From contig JBJEJI010000006.1 in assembly GCA_051877895.1 (NCBI GenBank), forward strand, positions 1-64,000: a stretch of DNA of 64,000 nt. Reading direction: 5' to 3'. Below are positions 34,254-43,596 of this stretch, piece by piece. This stretch comes from UBA3775 sp051877895. Lineage in GTDB: Bacteria; Bacillota; Clostridia; Lachnospirales; Lachnospiraceae. Both the position numbers and the translations under genes were made by a program. How positions within the stretch are numbered: the first letter of the stretch is position 1; each line of letters begins with the position of its first letter. The notes beneath the pieces are model-generated. The model worked only from the letters and a program-made list of their open reading frames with translations. It made no database searches and was not told the origin of the DNA.

Positions 34254-34907
34254 GTGGTTAATATACTTGTGGTTGAGGACGAAAAGCCAATTTCAGAACT
34301 TGTCAGAATGAGTCTTACAAAATCAGGATATCATTGTGTTTGTGTATATGACGGAATGGAAGCGGCAACAAAAATAGAGCAGGATATTTATGACCTTATT
34401 TTACTTGATGTAATGCTTCCGGGGCTTAGTGGATTTGAGCTTATGGACTATATTAACAGCTATGGAACACCTGTTATTTTCATGACTGCCAAGAATTCTG
34501 TAAATGACAGGGTAAAAGGACTAAAAATGGGGGCAGAGGATTATATTATAAAGCCCTTTGATATTCAGGAATTGCTGGCAAGAGTAGAAGGCGTTCTTAG
34601 AAGACATGGAAAACTGAAGACTGTAATTAATATTGGTGATGTTGAAATTAATACACTTTCTATGAAGGTCACAAAAGCCGGAAAGGAGATTAATCTTACA
34701 AAAAAAGAATATGATATTCTGCTTCTGTTCTCGAGAAATGTAGGTATCGTTTTATATAAGAGTACAATTTATGAAAGGGTGTGGGGTGGAGAATATCCGG
34801 AAAACACCAGAACCGTAGAACTTCATGTACAGCGACTTAAGAAAAAAATGGACTGGAATGACAGGCTAAAAAGGGTTTATTCTCTTGGATGGCGACTGGA
34901 GGTATAA
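34254..34907 (+). CDS. OmpR/PhoB-family response regulator
   Basis: 217 residues: receiver domain (about 1-115) with EDE acidic pocket, phospho-acceptor Asp about 52 in LLDVMLPG and Lys in IIKPF, then a winged-helix DNA-binding domain (about 130-217; LTKKEYDILLLF, NTRTVELHVQRLKKKM). GTG start with AAGGAGAAG upstream. It is followed immediately by its sensor kinase. The 11-bp-period direct repeats upstream fit the tandem binding mode of this family. Confidence 0.92.
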   Translation: MVNILVVEDEKPISELVRMSLTKSGYHCVCVYDGMEAATKIEQDIYDLILLDVMLPGLSGFELMDYINSYGTPVIFMTAKNSVNDRVKGLKMGAEDYIIKPFDIQELLARVEGVLRRHGKLKTVINIGDVEINTLSMKVTKAGKEINLTKKEYDILLLFSRNVGIVLYKSTIYERVWGGEYPENTRTVELHVQRLKKKMDWNDRLKRVYSLGWRLEV

Positions 34908-34909
34908 CT

Positions 34910-36307
34910 TTGAGTTTTAAATGGAAATTAATTTTTTCAATAACCCTGCTTGTGGCAATTACCTTTGGCGTAGGTGGATCTTTACTGATTTCTATTTCGT
35001 TTCAATCATCATTACAGGAAGAAAAAACCAATGCAATGGAATCCTATGAGATTGTCAGAAATACTTTATCTTTAATAAATTCTTATAATGAAAAGGCAGA
35101 TTATGAAGCTATGTCTGAAGCACTTGATAATATTGATAAACAGGGAATTGGTGACTGGCAGGCATTGTATCTCCGGGCCGGAGATGAAAAAGTCTATTTA
35201 AGTGGCAGCGAGGAACTGCTAATGTTTGATTTGCCGGTACCGGCTTCTGACAAATGCTCTTATATGATTAATTGTGATAATTACGGGCACAATCTTCAGA
35301 TTATGAGCATAATTACTGCAGATGATGATCCTATGATTTTAAAAGCCAGATATGATCTTTCTGTTCCTTATGTTAATAGAGAGAAAGAACAAAAGCTTTT
35401 CCTGCTTATTTATATCATTGTAGTTTTAATTGGAATAGTTATAGCAACAGTTATGTCTTTGTTGTTGACAAAACGCTTAAAAAGGCTTATGAGAGCTGTA
35501 AAACAGATTTCCGATGGGGATTTGTCTGTTCGTTCTGAAATAAAGACAAATGATGAGTTTGGACAGCTTTCCCGGAATTTTGACACTATGGCTGATAAAT
35601 TGCAGGAAAATATATATAACCTTGAAGAAGAAATGGAACGTCAGGATTCTTTTATGGGAGCATTTGCACATGAATTAAAGACACCAATGACTTCTATTAT
35701 CGGATATGCAGATTTGCTACGTCAGGGTGGTCTGGAGGAAAATGACAGGATTTCAGCAGCAAACTATATTTATTCGGAAGGAAAACGTTTGGAAAAATTA
35801 TCATTTAAACTGTTAGACCTTATGCTGATGGAAAAAGACATTGTTGAAATGAAAGAAGTTAATCTTGAATCACTTCTTACATATATACGTAGAACTTTAG
35901 CTCCTGTTATGAAAAAGAAAAATATCAAATTAATATGTAAAAGTGAAAAGGTTATGGTGTTTGTTGAACCTGACCTTGTAAAATCACTTTTATTTAATCT
36001 TGTTGACAATGCGGCAAAGGCTTGTGGTGAGGAAGGGTTTATAGTCGTAACAGGCAAAGCCAACAGGGAGGGCTGCCTGATTCAGGTTGTTGATAATGGA
36101 AGAGGCATGGAGGAGGCTGAACTTTGTAGAATTACAGAAGCTTTTTACAGAGTAGATAAATCCCGTTCCAGAAAACAGGGAGGAGCAGGTCTTGGATTGT
36201 CACTTTGTAAAAAAATTGTAGAGTTACATAATGGCTGTATAAAGTTTTCCAGTATTCCGGGCAAAGGAACGTGTGCGTCTGTAGAGCTTTATGGAAAGGG
36301 ATTATAA
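34910..36307 (+). CDS. Membrane sensor histidine kinase
   Basis: 465 residues. N-terminal helix (about 6-28), an extracytoplasmic sensor of about 130 residues, a second helix (about 165-187), HAMP segment, dimerisation domain with AFAHELKTPMTS (His about 254), and an ATPase domain with NLVDNAAKAC, DNGRGM and GGAGLGLSLC. Start: TTG at 34910 with GGAGG at 34898-34902; the ATG at 34889 overlaps the regulator and lies before the RBS. The stop of the regulator gene ends two bases before this start. The third gene in the operon also encodes an exported protein. Confidence 0.9.
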   Translation: MSFKWKLIFSITLLVAITFGVGGSLLISISFQSSLQEEKTNAMESYEIVRNTLSLINSYNEKADYEAMSEALDNIDKQGIGDWQALYLRAGDEKVYLSGSEELLMFDLPVPASDKCSYMINCDNYGHNLQIMSIITADDDPMILKARYDLSVPYVNREKEQKLFLLIYIIVVLIGIVIATVMSLLLTKRLKRLMRAVKQISDGDLSVRSEIKTNDEFGQLSRNFDTMADKLQENIYNLEEEMERQDSFMGAFAHELKTPMTSIIGYADLLRQGGLEENDRISAANYIYSEGKRLEKLSFKLLDLMLMEKDIVEMKEVNLESLLTYIRRTLAPVMKKKNIKLICKSEKVMVFVEPDLVKSLLFNLVDNAAKACGEEGFIVVTGKANREGCLIQVVDNGRGMEEAELCRITEAFYRVDKSRSRKQGGAGLGLSLCKKIVELHNGCIKFSSIPGKGTCASVELYGKGL

Positions 36308-36338
36308 ATCATCAGATAAAATGAGGAGAGAAAAGCTG

Positions 36339-37091
36339 ATGCGTAAGCTTAAATATATTTTTTCATTTATACTTATTTTAAGTGTGATAGTGTTTTGTGC
36401 ATTGCTTCCGTGGAAAGTTGCGGCATTTCAAGATAAATCAGACAATGCCACCATAAGCTACGGAGATATTAGTGAAGTACAGCTTGAGAAAAAACAACTG
36501 AATATGCTGGAAAAGCTTTATCTGTATTGTTTTGGAAATACTGTGGAGATTACTGATGCTAAAACAAATCTAAAGTCAGAAGGGGTGTATGAAATGGTGG
36601 TAGAGCAGTTATCTCCTTACGTAAAAAGTGGATTGATTTTTGATAAATTTTCTCAGGATAATTTTGAATGTTATCCAATTGCTTTTTACGAAGTGGGAAA
36701 TATAGAAGTTTCCACAATTATATGGCAGGTTTCTTTTTTTTCAATTAAAAATACTTATGAACAGCTTTGGTTAAGTCTGGATGATGAAACAGGGAAAATA
36801 ATATCCATAGGTTGTGAGTTTGGAGATGAGCATTTACAAGACCCCGAACAAGCATTGTTTTCCTTAGTGAATATATATTTTAATAATATAAATGAGGGAG
36901 AAACGGAAACCTTTTATCCGGCCATTTTTTACAATTTAGATTATTATTATGATGGAGTAGGTTTCACTGCTGACGCTGAATTTGAGGAAGGCAGTACCTT
37001 GTATTATGGGAGTCTTTATATTACTTTTTATGTTCATTCACAGGGATTTTATACCTGGTTTAATATATATGATGCAGAAAGTATGCGATAA
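36339..37091 (+). CDS. Exported protein of unknown function in the two-component operon
   Basis: 250 residues. One N-terminal membrane helix (about 7-25, IFSFILILSVIVFCALLPW) and an extracytoplasmic domain rich in Tyr/Phe/Asp, with no motif I recognise. Start at ATG 36339 with GAGGAG at 36323-36328; the in-frame ATG at 36291 lies inside the kinase gene. Its place directly after the kinase suggests that it modulates the sensor, as auxiliary proteins of PhoR/WalK-type kinases do; this is inference. Confidence 0.65.
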   Translation: MRKLKYIFSFILILSVIVFCALLPWKVAAFQDKSDNATISYGDISEVQLEKKQLNMLEKLYLYCFGNTVEITDAKTNLKSEGVYEMVVEQLSPYVKSGLIFDKFSQDNFECYPIAFYEVGNIEVSTIIWQVSFFSIKNTYEQLWLSLDDETGKIISIGCEFGDEHLQDPEQALFSLVNIYFNNINEGETETFYPAIFYNLDYYYDGVGFTADAEFEEGSTLYYGSLYITFYVHSQGFYTWFNIYDAESMR

Positions 37092-37202
37092 TCGAACACA
37101 CTTTGATACATCTGTTGTTTAGAATTCAACCATAAATAATGAATGCCGAAATATTTTTAAGTATTTCAGATTTTAGTAAGTTGTAAACAAGGAGTAAGCA
37201 AA

Positions 37203-38024
37203 GTGAGTACATATGAAAAATACAGAAAAAAACGCAAACAAAGAGTTATCTTATCCAGAATCGGTGTGATATTACTTCTTATAATTTTTTCAATACTGAT
37301 GGGCTGCGGATGCATGTACATTATTGATTACTTTTATGGTGACAGGGCAGAGGCAGAACATTCAGACAGTTATTCAAATAATAACCGGAATAATTATATG
37401 GAGAAAAACGAAGTTCAGGAAAATAGTATTGAAAATAACAAGTATAATACAGTAACAGATGACCAGGGAGAAAAAGAAGATGAATCTGTTCTGTGTGTGG
37501 CGTTAGATGCGGGACATGGGGGAAAGGATTTGGGGACAAGCGGATATGGATATGATGAAAAGGATATCAATCTTCAGGTAGTAATGAAAATTAAGGCAAA
37601 ACTGGAGCTTAAAGGTATAAAGGTGATACTTACAAGAAGTGATGACAGATTTTTGGAGCTTGAAGAGCGTGCAGAAATCGCTAATGAAGAAAAAGCAGAT
37701 TTGTTTGTAAGCATTCATTGTAATTATATTGAAAATAATGAATCTATATATGGATTAGAGTGTTATTATCATCCATCCTCACCGGAAGGAGAAGATTTTG
37801 CATCAATTATTTTAGATAATGTATCGGAAAATCATAGCATTTATGTGAGAAATTCAAAACCGGAAGATTTTTCAGTTTTAAGAAACACTAAAATGCCTGC
37901 AGTTTTGGTTGAATTGGGGTATATGTCTAATTTTGATGAATGTCAGAAATTGATTGATGATTCCTATCAGGATATACTTGCAGAGACAATTACAGCAGGA
38001 ATAATAGAAAAGTTATATGAATAA
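37203..38024 (+). CDS. N-acetylmuramoyl-L-alanine amidase (Amidase_3) with membrane anchor
   Basis: 273 residues. A basic N-terminus and one helix (about 17-38) anchor the protein; a hydrophilic Asn/Glu-rich linker (about 45-95) leads to the Amidase_3 domain. Zinc ligands and catalytic residues are seen in LDAGHGG (about H105), GYDEKDINL, VSIHCNY and VELGYMSN. It cleaves the bond between muramic acid and L-alanine. GTG start with AAGGAG. It follows the two-component operon by 111 bp and may be its target. Confidence 0.9.
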   Translation: MSTYEKYRKKRKQRVILSRIGVILLLIIFSILMGCGCMYIIDYFYGDRAEAEHSDSYSNNNRNNYMEKNEVQENSIENNKYNTVTDDQGEKEDESVLCVALDAGHGGKDLGTSGYGYDEKDINLQVVMKIKAKLELKGIKVILTRSDDRFLELEERAEIANEEKADLFVSIHCNYIENNESIYGLECYYHPSSPEGEDFASIILDNVSENHSIYVRNSKPEDFSVLRNTKMPAVLVELGYMSNFDECQKLIDDSYQDILAETITAGIIEKLYE

Positions 38025-38045
38025 GAGTTGGGATATGGGTAAAAT

Positions 38046-38092
38046 AAAAGCTTCGGAAAGCTTATTTTAGTAAGTTCTCCGAAGCTTTTTTG
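38046..38092. terminator. Bidirectional terminator between amidase and isocitrate dehydrogenase
   Basis: Perfect 12-bp stem AAAAGCTTCGGA (38046-38057) / TCCGAAGCTTTT (38078-38089), flanked by T-rich runs in both directions between convergent genes. Confidence 0.85.
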
Positions 38093-38106
38093 TATGCATT
38101 TGTTTA

Positions 38107-39321
38107 TTATGCGAGTTTCTTTTCAAGACGTTCTCTGATTGCGAGAATAAAATCTTTACTGTTAACTGCTGTAGCAGTGAACCCTTTTTCAACAAGACCA
38201 ACAAGGTCCTTGGTCATGATTCCGTCATTCAGAGTATCAATGCAGCTTTCTTCAAGCTTGTCTGCGTATGCAACGAGATCAGGAAGGTTGTCCAGCTCGC
38301 CACGTTTTCTTAAAGCACCGCTCCATGCGTATATGGTAGCCATTGGGTTAGTGGATGTTTCCTCACCCTTAAGGTACTTGTAATAGTGACGTGTTACTGT
38401 ACCATGTGCAGCTTCGTATTCATAATTTCCTTCAGGACTTACAAGAACTGAAGTCATCATGGCGAGGGAACCAAAAGCTGTGGAAACCATATCACTCATT
38501 ACGTCACCGTCGTAATTCTTACATGCCCAGATATAGCCCCCCTTGCTACGGATAACTCTGGCAACAGCATCATCAATAAGAGTGTAGAAATATTCAATGC
38601 CCAGAGCTTCGAATTTTTCTTTATACTCTGCATCGTAGATTTCCTGGAAAATATCTTTGAAAGTATGGTCATATTTCTTGCTGATAGTGTCCTTTGTAGC
38701 AAACCATAAATCCTGTTTTGTATCAAGTGCATACTGGAAGCAGGAATGTGCGAAGGAACGGATGGAAGTGTCTTTGTTGTACTGTCCCTGAAGAACACCA
38801 CCACATTCAAAATCATAAACGGTCTGTCTCATTTCAGTTCCATCTTCACCTGTAAAGAGAAGTTCTGCCTTACCGGGTCCCGGAATTCTGAATTCAGTAT
38901 TCTTGTAAACATCACCATATGCGTGACGTGCAATAGTAATAGGTTTTTCCCAGTTTTTAACTGCAGGCTTGATTGAGTCAATCATAATTGGAGCTCTGAA
39001 AACAGTTCCGTCAAGAATAGCACGGATGGTACCGTTTGGAGATTTCCACATTTCATGAAGATTGTATTCAGTCATTCTCTGTGCGTTTGGAGTAATGGTT
39101 GCACATTTTACTGCAACACCATACTTCTTTGTGGCATTTGCGGAATCGATAGTTACCTGGTCAGCAGTTTTATCTCTTTCCGGAAGACCCAGATCGTAGT
39201 ACTCGGTTTTTAAGTCAACGAAAGGAAGAATTAGCTCGTCCTTAATGATTTTCCAGAGGATTCTGGTCATTTCGTCACCATCCATCTCAACGAGAGGAGT
39301 GGTCATTTTGATTTTTTCCAT
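38107..39321 (-). CDS. icd: NADP-dependent isocitrate dehydrogenase (eukaryotic-type)
   Basis: 404 residues. Recognised by LVEMDGDEMTRILWKIIK at the start, KCATITPNAQRM, WKSPNGTIRAILDGTVFR, and YDGDVMSDMVSTAFGSL with the metal-binding aspartates. Length and sequence fit the homodimeric NADP enzyme found in eukaryotes and some bacteria, not the E. coli Icd type. It oxidises isocitrate to 2-oxoglutarate, feeding glutamate synthesis. RBS AAGGAGG. It lies 16 bp downstream of the aconitase gene, so the two are co-transcribed. No citrate synthase is in the window. Confidence 0.93.
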   Translation of the reverse strand: MEKIKMTTPLVEMDGDEMTRILWKIIKDELILPFVDLKTEYYDLGLPERDKTADQVTIDSANATKKYGVAVKCATITPNAQRMTEYNLHEMWKSPNGTIRAILDGTVFRAPIMIDSIKPAVKNWEKPITIARHAYGDVYKNTEFRIPGPGKAELLFTGEDGTEMRQTVYDFECGGVLQGQYNKDTSIRSFAHSCFQYALDTKQDLWFATKDTISKKYDHTFKDIFQEIYDAEYKEKFEALGIEYFYTLIDDAVARVIRSKGGYIWACKNYDGDVMSDMVSTAFGSLAMMTSVLVSPEGNYEYEAAHGTVTRHYYKYLKGEETSTNPMATIYAWSGALRKRGELDNLPDLVAYADKLEESCIDTLNDGIMTKDLVGLVEKGFTATAVNSKDFILAIRERLEKKLA

Positions 39322-39337
39322 ATTGATAAGCCTCCTT

Positions 39338-41581
39338 TTATTTTTCTAACTGTGCAGCGTAGTAGTTGATCAGACAGCCGTCAAGGATAATTTCCTTTTC
39401 ATCAGGTGTAAGACCTTTAACATAAAGCATAATATCGTCTATTGTGCCATCTGCCTTTAATACCTTTGCAGGGAATTCTTCAATACCTGTTTCAATTTTG
39501 GTACGGATGTCAGGAACAAATACATAATCACCTTCACTGTAGTCGAACTTGGTATCTTCTGCAATGGTAAATGGAAGAATACCCCAGTTAATACAGTTAC
39601 TTCTGTATCTTTTTGTAGCAAATTCATAACAGATATTTGCGAAACCACCAAGCACTTTCTGGCAGGAAGCAGCCTGTTCACGTGCGGAACCATCACCCGG
39701 TTTGTTTGCAAAAACGCAGGAACCAAACTGAGTTGTCTTCATAAGTGTTTCTGCATCACCGAATTTTGTAAGAACATCTGTAAGCTCTGCTGGTGATTCA
39801 CCATTTCTGCGAAGTGTTTCCACATCATTTACTGCTTTGCTGTTTCCAACATATTCAGGAACACGTCTTGAAAGTGCAAATTCAGCAAGACGGAGAGGAT
39901 TACTTCTGTAGGAAGAAGTCTCTCCGGATGGAATGAGCTCATCTGTTGTAGTTACAGGATCATGAATAACAGCTGCAAGTTTAACAAGAAGATTGTCTGC
40001 AAGAGCATCCATCTTTGGCCAGTCTGTAATGTTTGGTCCGAGAATGAGCTCGGTTTCAGGCTGTGGATTACCAAAGCCGTTGTAAATTCTATGTTCATAT
40101 ACTGTTTTATCAAAATGATATTCATGTACAGGAACTTCATAATCAATATCTGTAGCAGCAGTAATTACGCCACCGTTAAGAGCTGTTGCGGCGATGGAGC
40201 GTGAATCCATAAGAGCAACACCTGCAATCTGACCTTCACCAGGCTTGCTGCCTTCACGGTTAGGGAAGTTTCTGGTTGTATGTCTGATGGAAAGACCATT
40301 GTTTGCAGGAACATCACCGGCACCAAAACAAGGACCACAGAAGGAAGGCTTAATAACAGCACCTGCTTTAAGCAGTTCACTTGTTGCACCATTCTTTGTA
40401 AGCTCAAGACTTACAGGTACACTTGTAGGATATACGGAAAGAGAGAAGTAATCATTTCCTGTGCTTCCATCCTTTAAGATCGCTGCTGCTTCATTAATAT
40501 TGTCGAAGGTACCGCCGGAACAACCTGCGATTACACCCTGACTTGCATATACTTTACCGTCAACAACTTTATCCTGAAGTTTGAAATGTGCTTTAGGGAA
40601 TTTTATTTTTGCTTCAGCTTCAACCTTTGCAAGAATTTCTTTTGCATTTGCATTGAATTCGTGTATTGTGTAAGCATTTGACGGATGAAATGGAAGAGCA
40701 ATCATAGATTCCATTTTGTCAAGGTCAATGGTAATCATGCTGTCATAGTAAGCAGTTTTACCGGGCTTTAATTCTTTGTAGAATTCTTCACGTCCGTGTG
40801 CAGCATAGGAAGCCTTTACAATATCATCTGTTTCCCAGATAGAGGAAAGACAGGTGGTTTCTGTTGTCATAACGTCAATACCGTTTCTGAAGTCAATAGG
40901 GAGGTTCTTTACACCCGGGCCTACGAATTCAAGAACTTTGTTTTTAACAAAGCCGTTAGCAAAGGTTGCACCAACAAGGGCAATAGCAACGTCATGAGGA
41001 CCGATTCCCTTTCTTGGAGTACCGGTAAGGTATACCATAACAACCTCAGGAAGATTGACATCCCAGGTGTTTTTAAGAAGCTGTTTTACAAGCTCAGGAC
41101 CACCTTCACCAACACCCATTGTACCTAAAGCACCATAACGCGTGTGACTGTCGGAGCCAAGTATCATGCCGCCACATTTAACAAGAGCTTCTCTTGCATA
41201 AGAGTGAATTACACTCTGGTTAGCAGGAACATAAATCCCACCGAATTTTTTTGCGGCTGATAAACCAAATACGTGGTCATCCTCGTTAATTGTACCACCA
41301 ACTGCACAAAGGGAGTTATGACAGTTTGTCATTGCATATGGTAATGGAAATTCCTTCAGGCCGCTGGCACGTGCCGTCTGGATAATTCCAACATAAGTAA
41401 TGTCATGGGAAACCATGGCATCAAATTTAATTTTAAGTTTGCTGTCATCCCCTGAAGTATTGTGAGAGGAAAGAACAGAATAAGCAATCGTCTGTTTGCG
41501 GGCTTCTTCAGCAGAAACAGAGCAGTTTTCCACAGGAACGCCGTCAACCAGATACATACCACCTTTATGTAATGTAATCAT
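39338..41581 (-). CDS. acn: Aconitate hydratase (mitochondrial-like family)
   Basis: 747 residues. Fe-S ligands are visible in AGCSGGTFDN and CGPCFGAGD; GSDSHTRYGALGTMGVGEGG and TTRNFPNREGS are also aconitase hallmarks; the last 200 residues form the swivelling domain. It differs from the usual bacterial AcnA/AcnB in length and resembles the shorter type known from Bacteroides and mitochondria. It converts citrate to isocitrate in the oxidative branch of a partial TCA cycle. RBS GGAGG. First gene of a two-gene operon with icd; a strong promoter and palindromes lie upstream. Confidence 0.85.
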   Translation of the reverse strand: MITLHKGGMYLVDGVPVENCSVSAEEARKQTIAYSVLSSHNTSGDDSKLKIKFDAMVSHDITYVGIIQTARASGLKEFPLPYAMTNCHNSLCAVGGTINEDDHVFGLSAAKKFGGIYVPANQSVIHSYAREALVKCGGMILGSDSHTRYGALGTMGVGEGGPELVKQLLKNTWDVNLPEVVMVYLTGTPRKGIGPHDVAIALVGATFANGFVKNKVLEFVGPGVKNLPIDFRNGIDVMTTETTCLSSIWETDDIVKASYAAHGREEFYKELKPGKTAYYDSMITIDLDKMESMIALPFHPSNAYTIHEFNANAKEILAKVEAEAKIKFPKAHFKLQDKVVDGKVYASQGVIAGCSGGTFDNINEAAAILKDGSTGNDYFSLSVYPTSVPVSLELTKNGATSELLKAGAVIKPSFCGPCFGAGDVPANNGLSIRHTTRNFPNREGSKPGEGQIAGVALMDSRSIAATALNGGVITAATDIDYEVPVHEYHFDKTVYEHRIYNGFGNPQPETELILGPNITDWPKMDALADNLLVKLAAVIHDPVTTTDELIPSGETSSYRSNPLRLAEFALSRRVPEYVGNSKAVNDVETLRRNGESPAELTDVLTKFGDAETLMKTTQFGSCVFANKPGDGSAREQAASCQKVLGGFANICYEFATKRYRSNCINWGILPFTIAEDTKFDYSEGDYVFVPDIRTKIETGIEEFPAKVLKADGTIDDIMLYVKGLTPDEKEIILDGCLINYYAAQLEK

Positions 41582-41665
41582 AAGGCAGACCTCCTTATTT
41601 TAATTTAATTCTTAGTTTGCTTTTTACGAAATAAATCCGCAAATTCTTTGGTATACAAAGAAAAA

Positions 41666-41700
41666 GTTTGCACTGGGCATTTGTTTACGTCCATGCAAAC
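41666..41700 (-). promoter_or_regulatory. Inverted repeat in the aconitase leader
   Basis: GTTTGCA (41666-41672) and TGCAAAC (41694-41700) are perfect 7-bp arms with a 21-bp loop inside the transcribed leader of the aconitase mRNA. Operator or RNA hairpin; GTATACAAA at 41651-41659 lies nearby. Confidence 0.4.
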
Positions 41701-41719
41701 GAAAAAAAAAACTACCTAT

Positions 41720-41748
41720 ATTATAGAAATATTCTTCATATAAGTCAA
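41720..41748 (-). promoter_or_regulatory. Promoter of the aconitase-icd operon
   Basis: Read on the minus strand: TTGACT (41743-41748), 17-bp spacer, TATAAT (41720-41725). Leader of about 130 bases to the start codon. Confidence 0.8.
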
Positions 41749-41754
41749 CTGTTT

Positions 41755-41764
41755 TTGTATACAA
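41755..41764. promoter_or_regulatory. TTGTATACAA palindrome upstream of the aconitase promoter
   Basis: Perfect 10-bp palindrome seven bp upstream of the -35 box. It equals the core of the Bacillus GntR operator and of FadR-like sites. A partial copy (GTATACAAA) is in the leader at 41651-41659, so two sites bracket the promoter. The rest of this 330-bp gap up to 41911 shows no other clear signal. Confidence 0.45.
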
Positions 41765-41911
41765 TCACACTATTTTAATAAATGTGAATACGAAGTATCT
41801 TAATTTGTGATTTTTGTGTACTGTCCAAGGATTTTTTTAACAGATGTATTGTAACCAGCACCACAATATCTGAATATAGTGGCATTAGCAGAAATGTGAA
41901 AGGATTTTGCT

Positions 41912-42673
41912 TTGAATGTAATACTTTATGCCGTGGGAGGAACAGGATTTCTGTTTCTTATGACCACTTTAGGTGCTGCAATGGTTTTTCTGATGAAACC
42001 ATTGCATAAAGGGAAGCTGGCAAAAACTGTTTTAGGTTTCTCAGCAGGAGTTATGCTGTCAACTTCTGTATTTGCACTGTTGATACCAGCCATGGAAGGT
42101 ATGGCGGGAGTAAAAGGAATTGTTTATGTTGTGGCAGGCTTCTCGCTGGGATGCGTTGTACTTATTGCTACAGATGCAATAACGGGTATTAAGAGAGAAA
42201 AAAAGAAAAATTCCGCAGGGCTATTAATGCTTGCCATGACCCTTCATAATATTCCTGAAGGTATAACTGTAGGGCTTGCCTGTGCCACCTGTGCAGATAA
42301 TCCGCAGGAGGTAGGTCTTTTATATGCTGCAATGGTGCTGGCCTTTGGTATAGGAATTCAGAATTTTCCGGAAAGTACGGCTTTGGCGGTTACTTTTGTA
42401 AACGATGGATACAGTCGTAAAAAAGCCTTCTGGTACAGTGTGTTAAGTGGGGCTGTTGAGCCGGCATTTGGTATTCTGGCCGTATATCTTTCGGCATATA
42501 TTAAACCTGTTATGCCATTTCTTTTAGCGTATGCGGCAGGAACAATGCTACACGTGACGGTAGAGGAACTTATACCGGATGTGCAGGCAGATAAAAGACT
42601 TCATCTTGGCACAGTGGGTATTATGTCCGGTATACTTCTTATGCTGGTTCTGGATATGTTTCAGGGACTTTAA
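41912..42673 (+). CDS. ZIP-family metal transporter
   Basis: 253 residues with about eight predicted helices. The metal-binding helix pair is visible as TLHNIPEGITVGLA (about 109-122) and QNFPESTALA (about 150). ZIP proteins import Zn2+ or other divalent cations. TTG start, in frame, with AAAGGA six bases upstream; no better ATG exists. No metal-regulator site was recognised upstream. Confidence 0.88.
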   Translation: MNVILYAVGGTGFLFLMTTLGAAMVFLMKPLHKGKLAKTVLGFSAGVMLSTSVFALLIPAMEGMAGVKGIVYVVAGFSLGCVVLIATDAITGIKREKKKNSAGLLMLAMTLHNIPEGITVGLACATCADNPQEVGLLYAAMVLAFGIGIQNFPESTALAVTFVNDGYSRKKAFWYSVLSGAVEPAFGILAVYLSAYIKPVMPFLLAYAAGTMLHVTVEELIPDVQADKRLHLGTVGIMSGILLMLVLDMFQGL

Positions 42674-42746
42674 TGTATGTTAATATAAACGGCTTAAAAA
42701 AGCTGTAAAATACTAAAGAGAAGTGTAAAGAGAAGCCATATTTTCT

Positions 42747-42775
42747 TTGACAATAACAGGTATAAATGATATATT
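42747..42775 (+). promoter_or_regulatory. Promoter of the membrane protein-WYL regulator pair
   Basis: TTGACA (42747-42752), 17-bp spacer, TATATT (42770-42775). The -35 box begins with an in-frame TTG, which could be misread as a start codon of the downstream gene. Confidence 0.75.
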
Positions 42776-42809
42776 ATTTAAAAAGCCGAGTATTGCGGAG
42801 GATAATATT

Positions 42810-43577
42810 GTGGGAAAGCAAATTCTTGATGAAAATGTTATGAATTTAATATCCGGCACAGAAAACCGTATATATCAATATCATACCTTTGTGGGTGATA
42901 AAGAATATAATATCTCTGTTTTTTCTGAGCAGTCGGAAAATGTATATTATGTTGTTGTGTCAGATAATGACACTTTAATCAGCATACAGTCTGTGAGAGA
43001 AGATCTGGACGAAAAAACCGCGGCACGCATGAATAAGGATTTAATTAAGCGTATTCGGGAAAGTTTGCCGGAAAGCTATCAGATTGAATCCGTCAGAAGT
43101 GATGCAGAGTCTGTAAGCGAATGCGAACAGCCTGTTATGCTTAAAATAAACACATCTGAAAAACTTGTTGGAGAAGATGGTAAAATAATAATTATCAGTT
43201 CGGAAATTACAGACTGGATGAATGAACTTAAAGTAATTCCAACTTCTAAAGTTTCTAAACAGCAGGCAGAAGATTATCAGATGGAATATGAAAAAATCAT
43301 GTCAGCTGATATGATTCCACATGAAAAAGATGAAAAGGATTTTTCACGTACTATGTGCCTGATAACCCTTATTTTTGCTATTGTTTCAGTGTTCTTTTAT
43401 GACATGTGTTTCTTTCCCGTAATAACTATTGTTTCGGGTATTTTTTCTGCATATCGTTGTTACACAAACAAAAACAATACATCCCTTGTGATTTGTATAA
43501 TCTGTATTGTTGTTGGAATTGTATTTACATGCATTGGCTGGAATCAGTTCACCCTGTCTATGAATAACGCTGTATAA
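42810..43577 (+). CDS. Unknown protein with two C-terminal membrane helices
   Basis: 255 residues. An acidic soluble N-terminal part (about 1-185) is followed by two or three hydrophobic helices (about 190-245; CLITLIFAIVSVFFY, VICIICIVVGIVFTC). No domain recognised. Start: GTG at 42810 has GGAGG at 42797-42801; an upstream in-frame TTG at 42747 coincides with the promoter -35 box and is rejected. It is followed 19 bp later by a WYL-domain regulator, likely one transcript. Confidence 0.65.
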   Translation: MGKQILDENVMNLISGTENRIYQYHTFVGDKEYNISVFSEQSENVYYVVVSDNDTLISIQSVREDLDEKTAARMNKDLIKRIRESLPESYQIESVRSDAESVSECEQPVMLKINTSEKLVGEDGKIIIISSEITDWMNELKVIPTSKVSKQQAEDYQMEYEKIMSADMIPHEKDEKDFSRTMCLITLIFAIVSVFFYDMCFFPVITIVSGIFSAYRCYTNKNNTSLVICIICIVVGIVFTCIGWNQFTLSMNNAV

Positions 43578-43596
43578 GCTGCGGTTGGAGGCAGAT

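Noticed and set aside
39952..41128. Open frames on the plus strand and in other frames inside the aconitase gene
   Set aside because: They are shadows of the strongly conserved aconitase coding sequence, without RBS or recognisable products.
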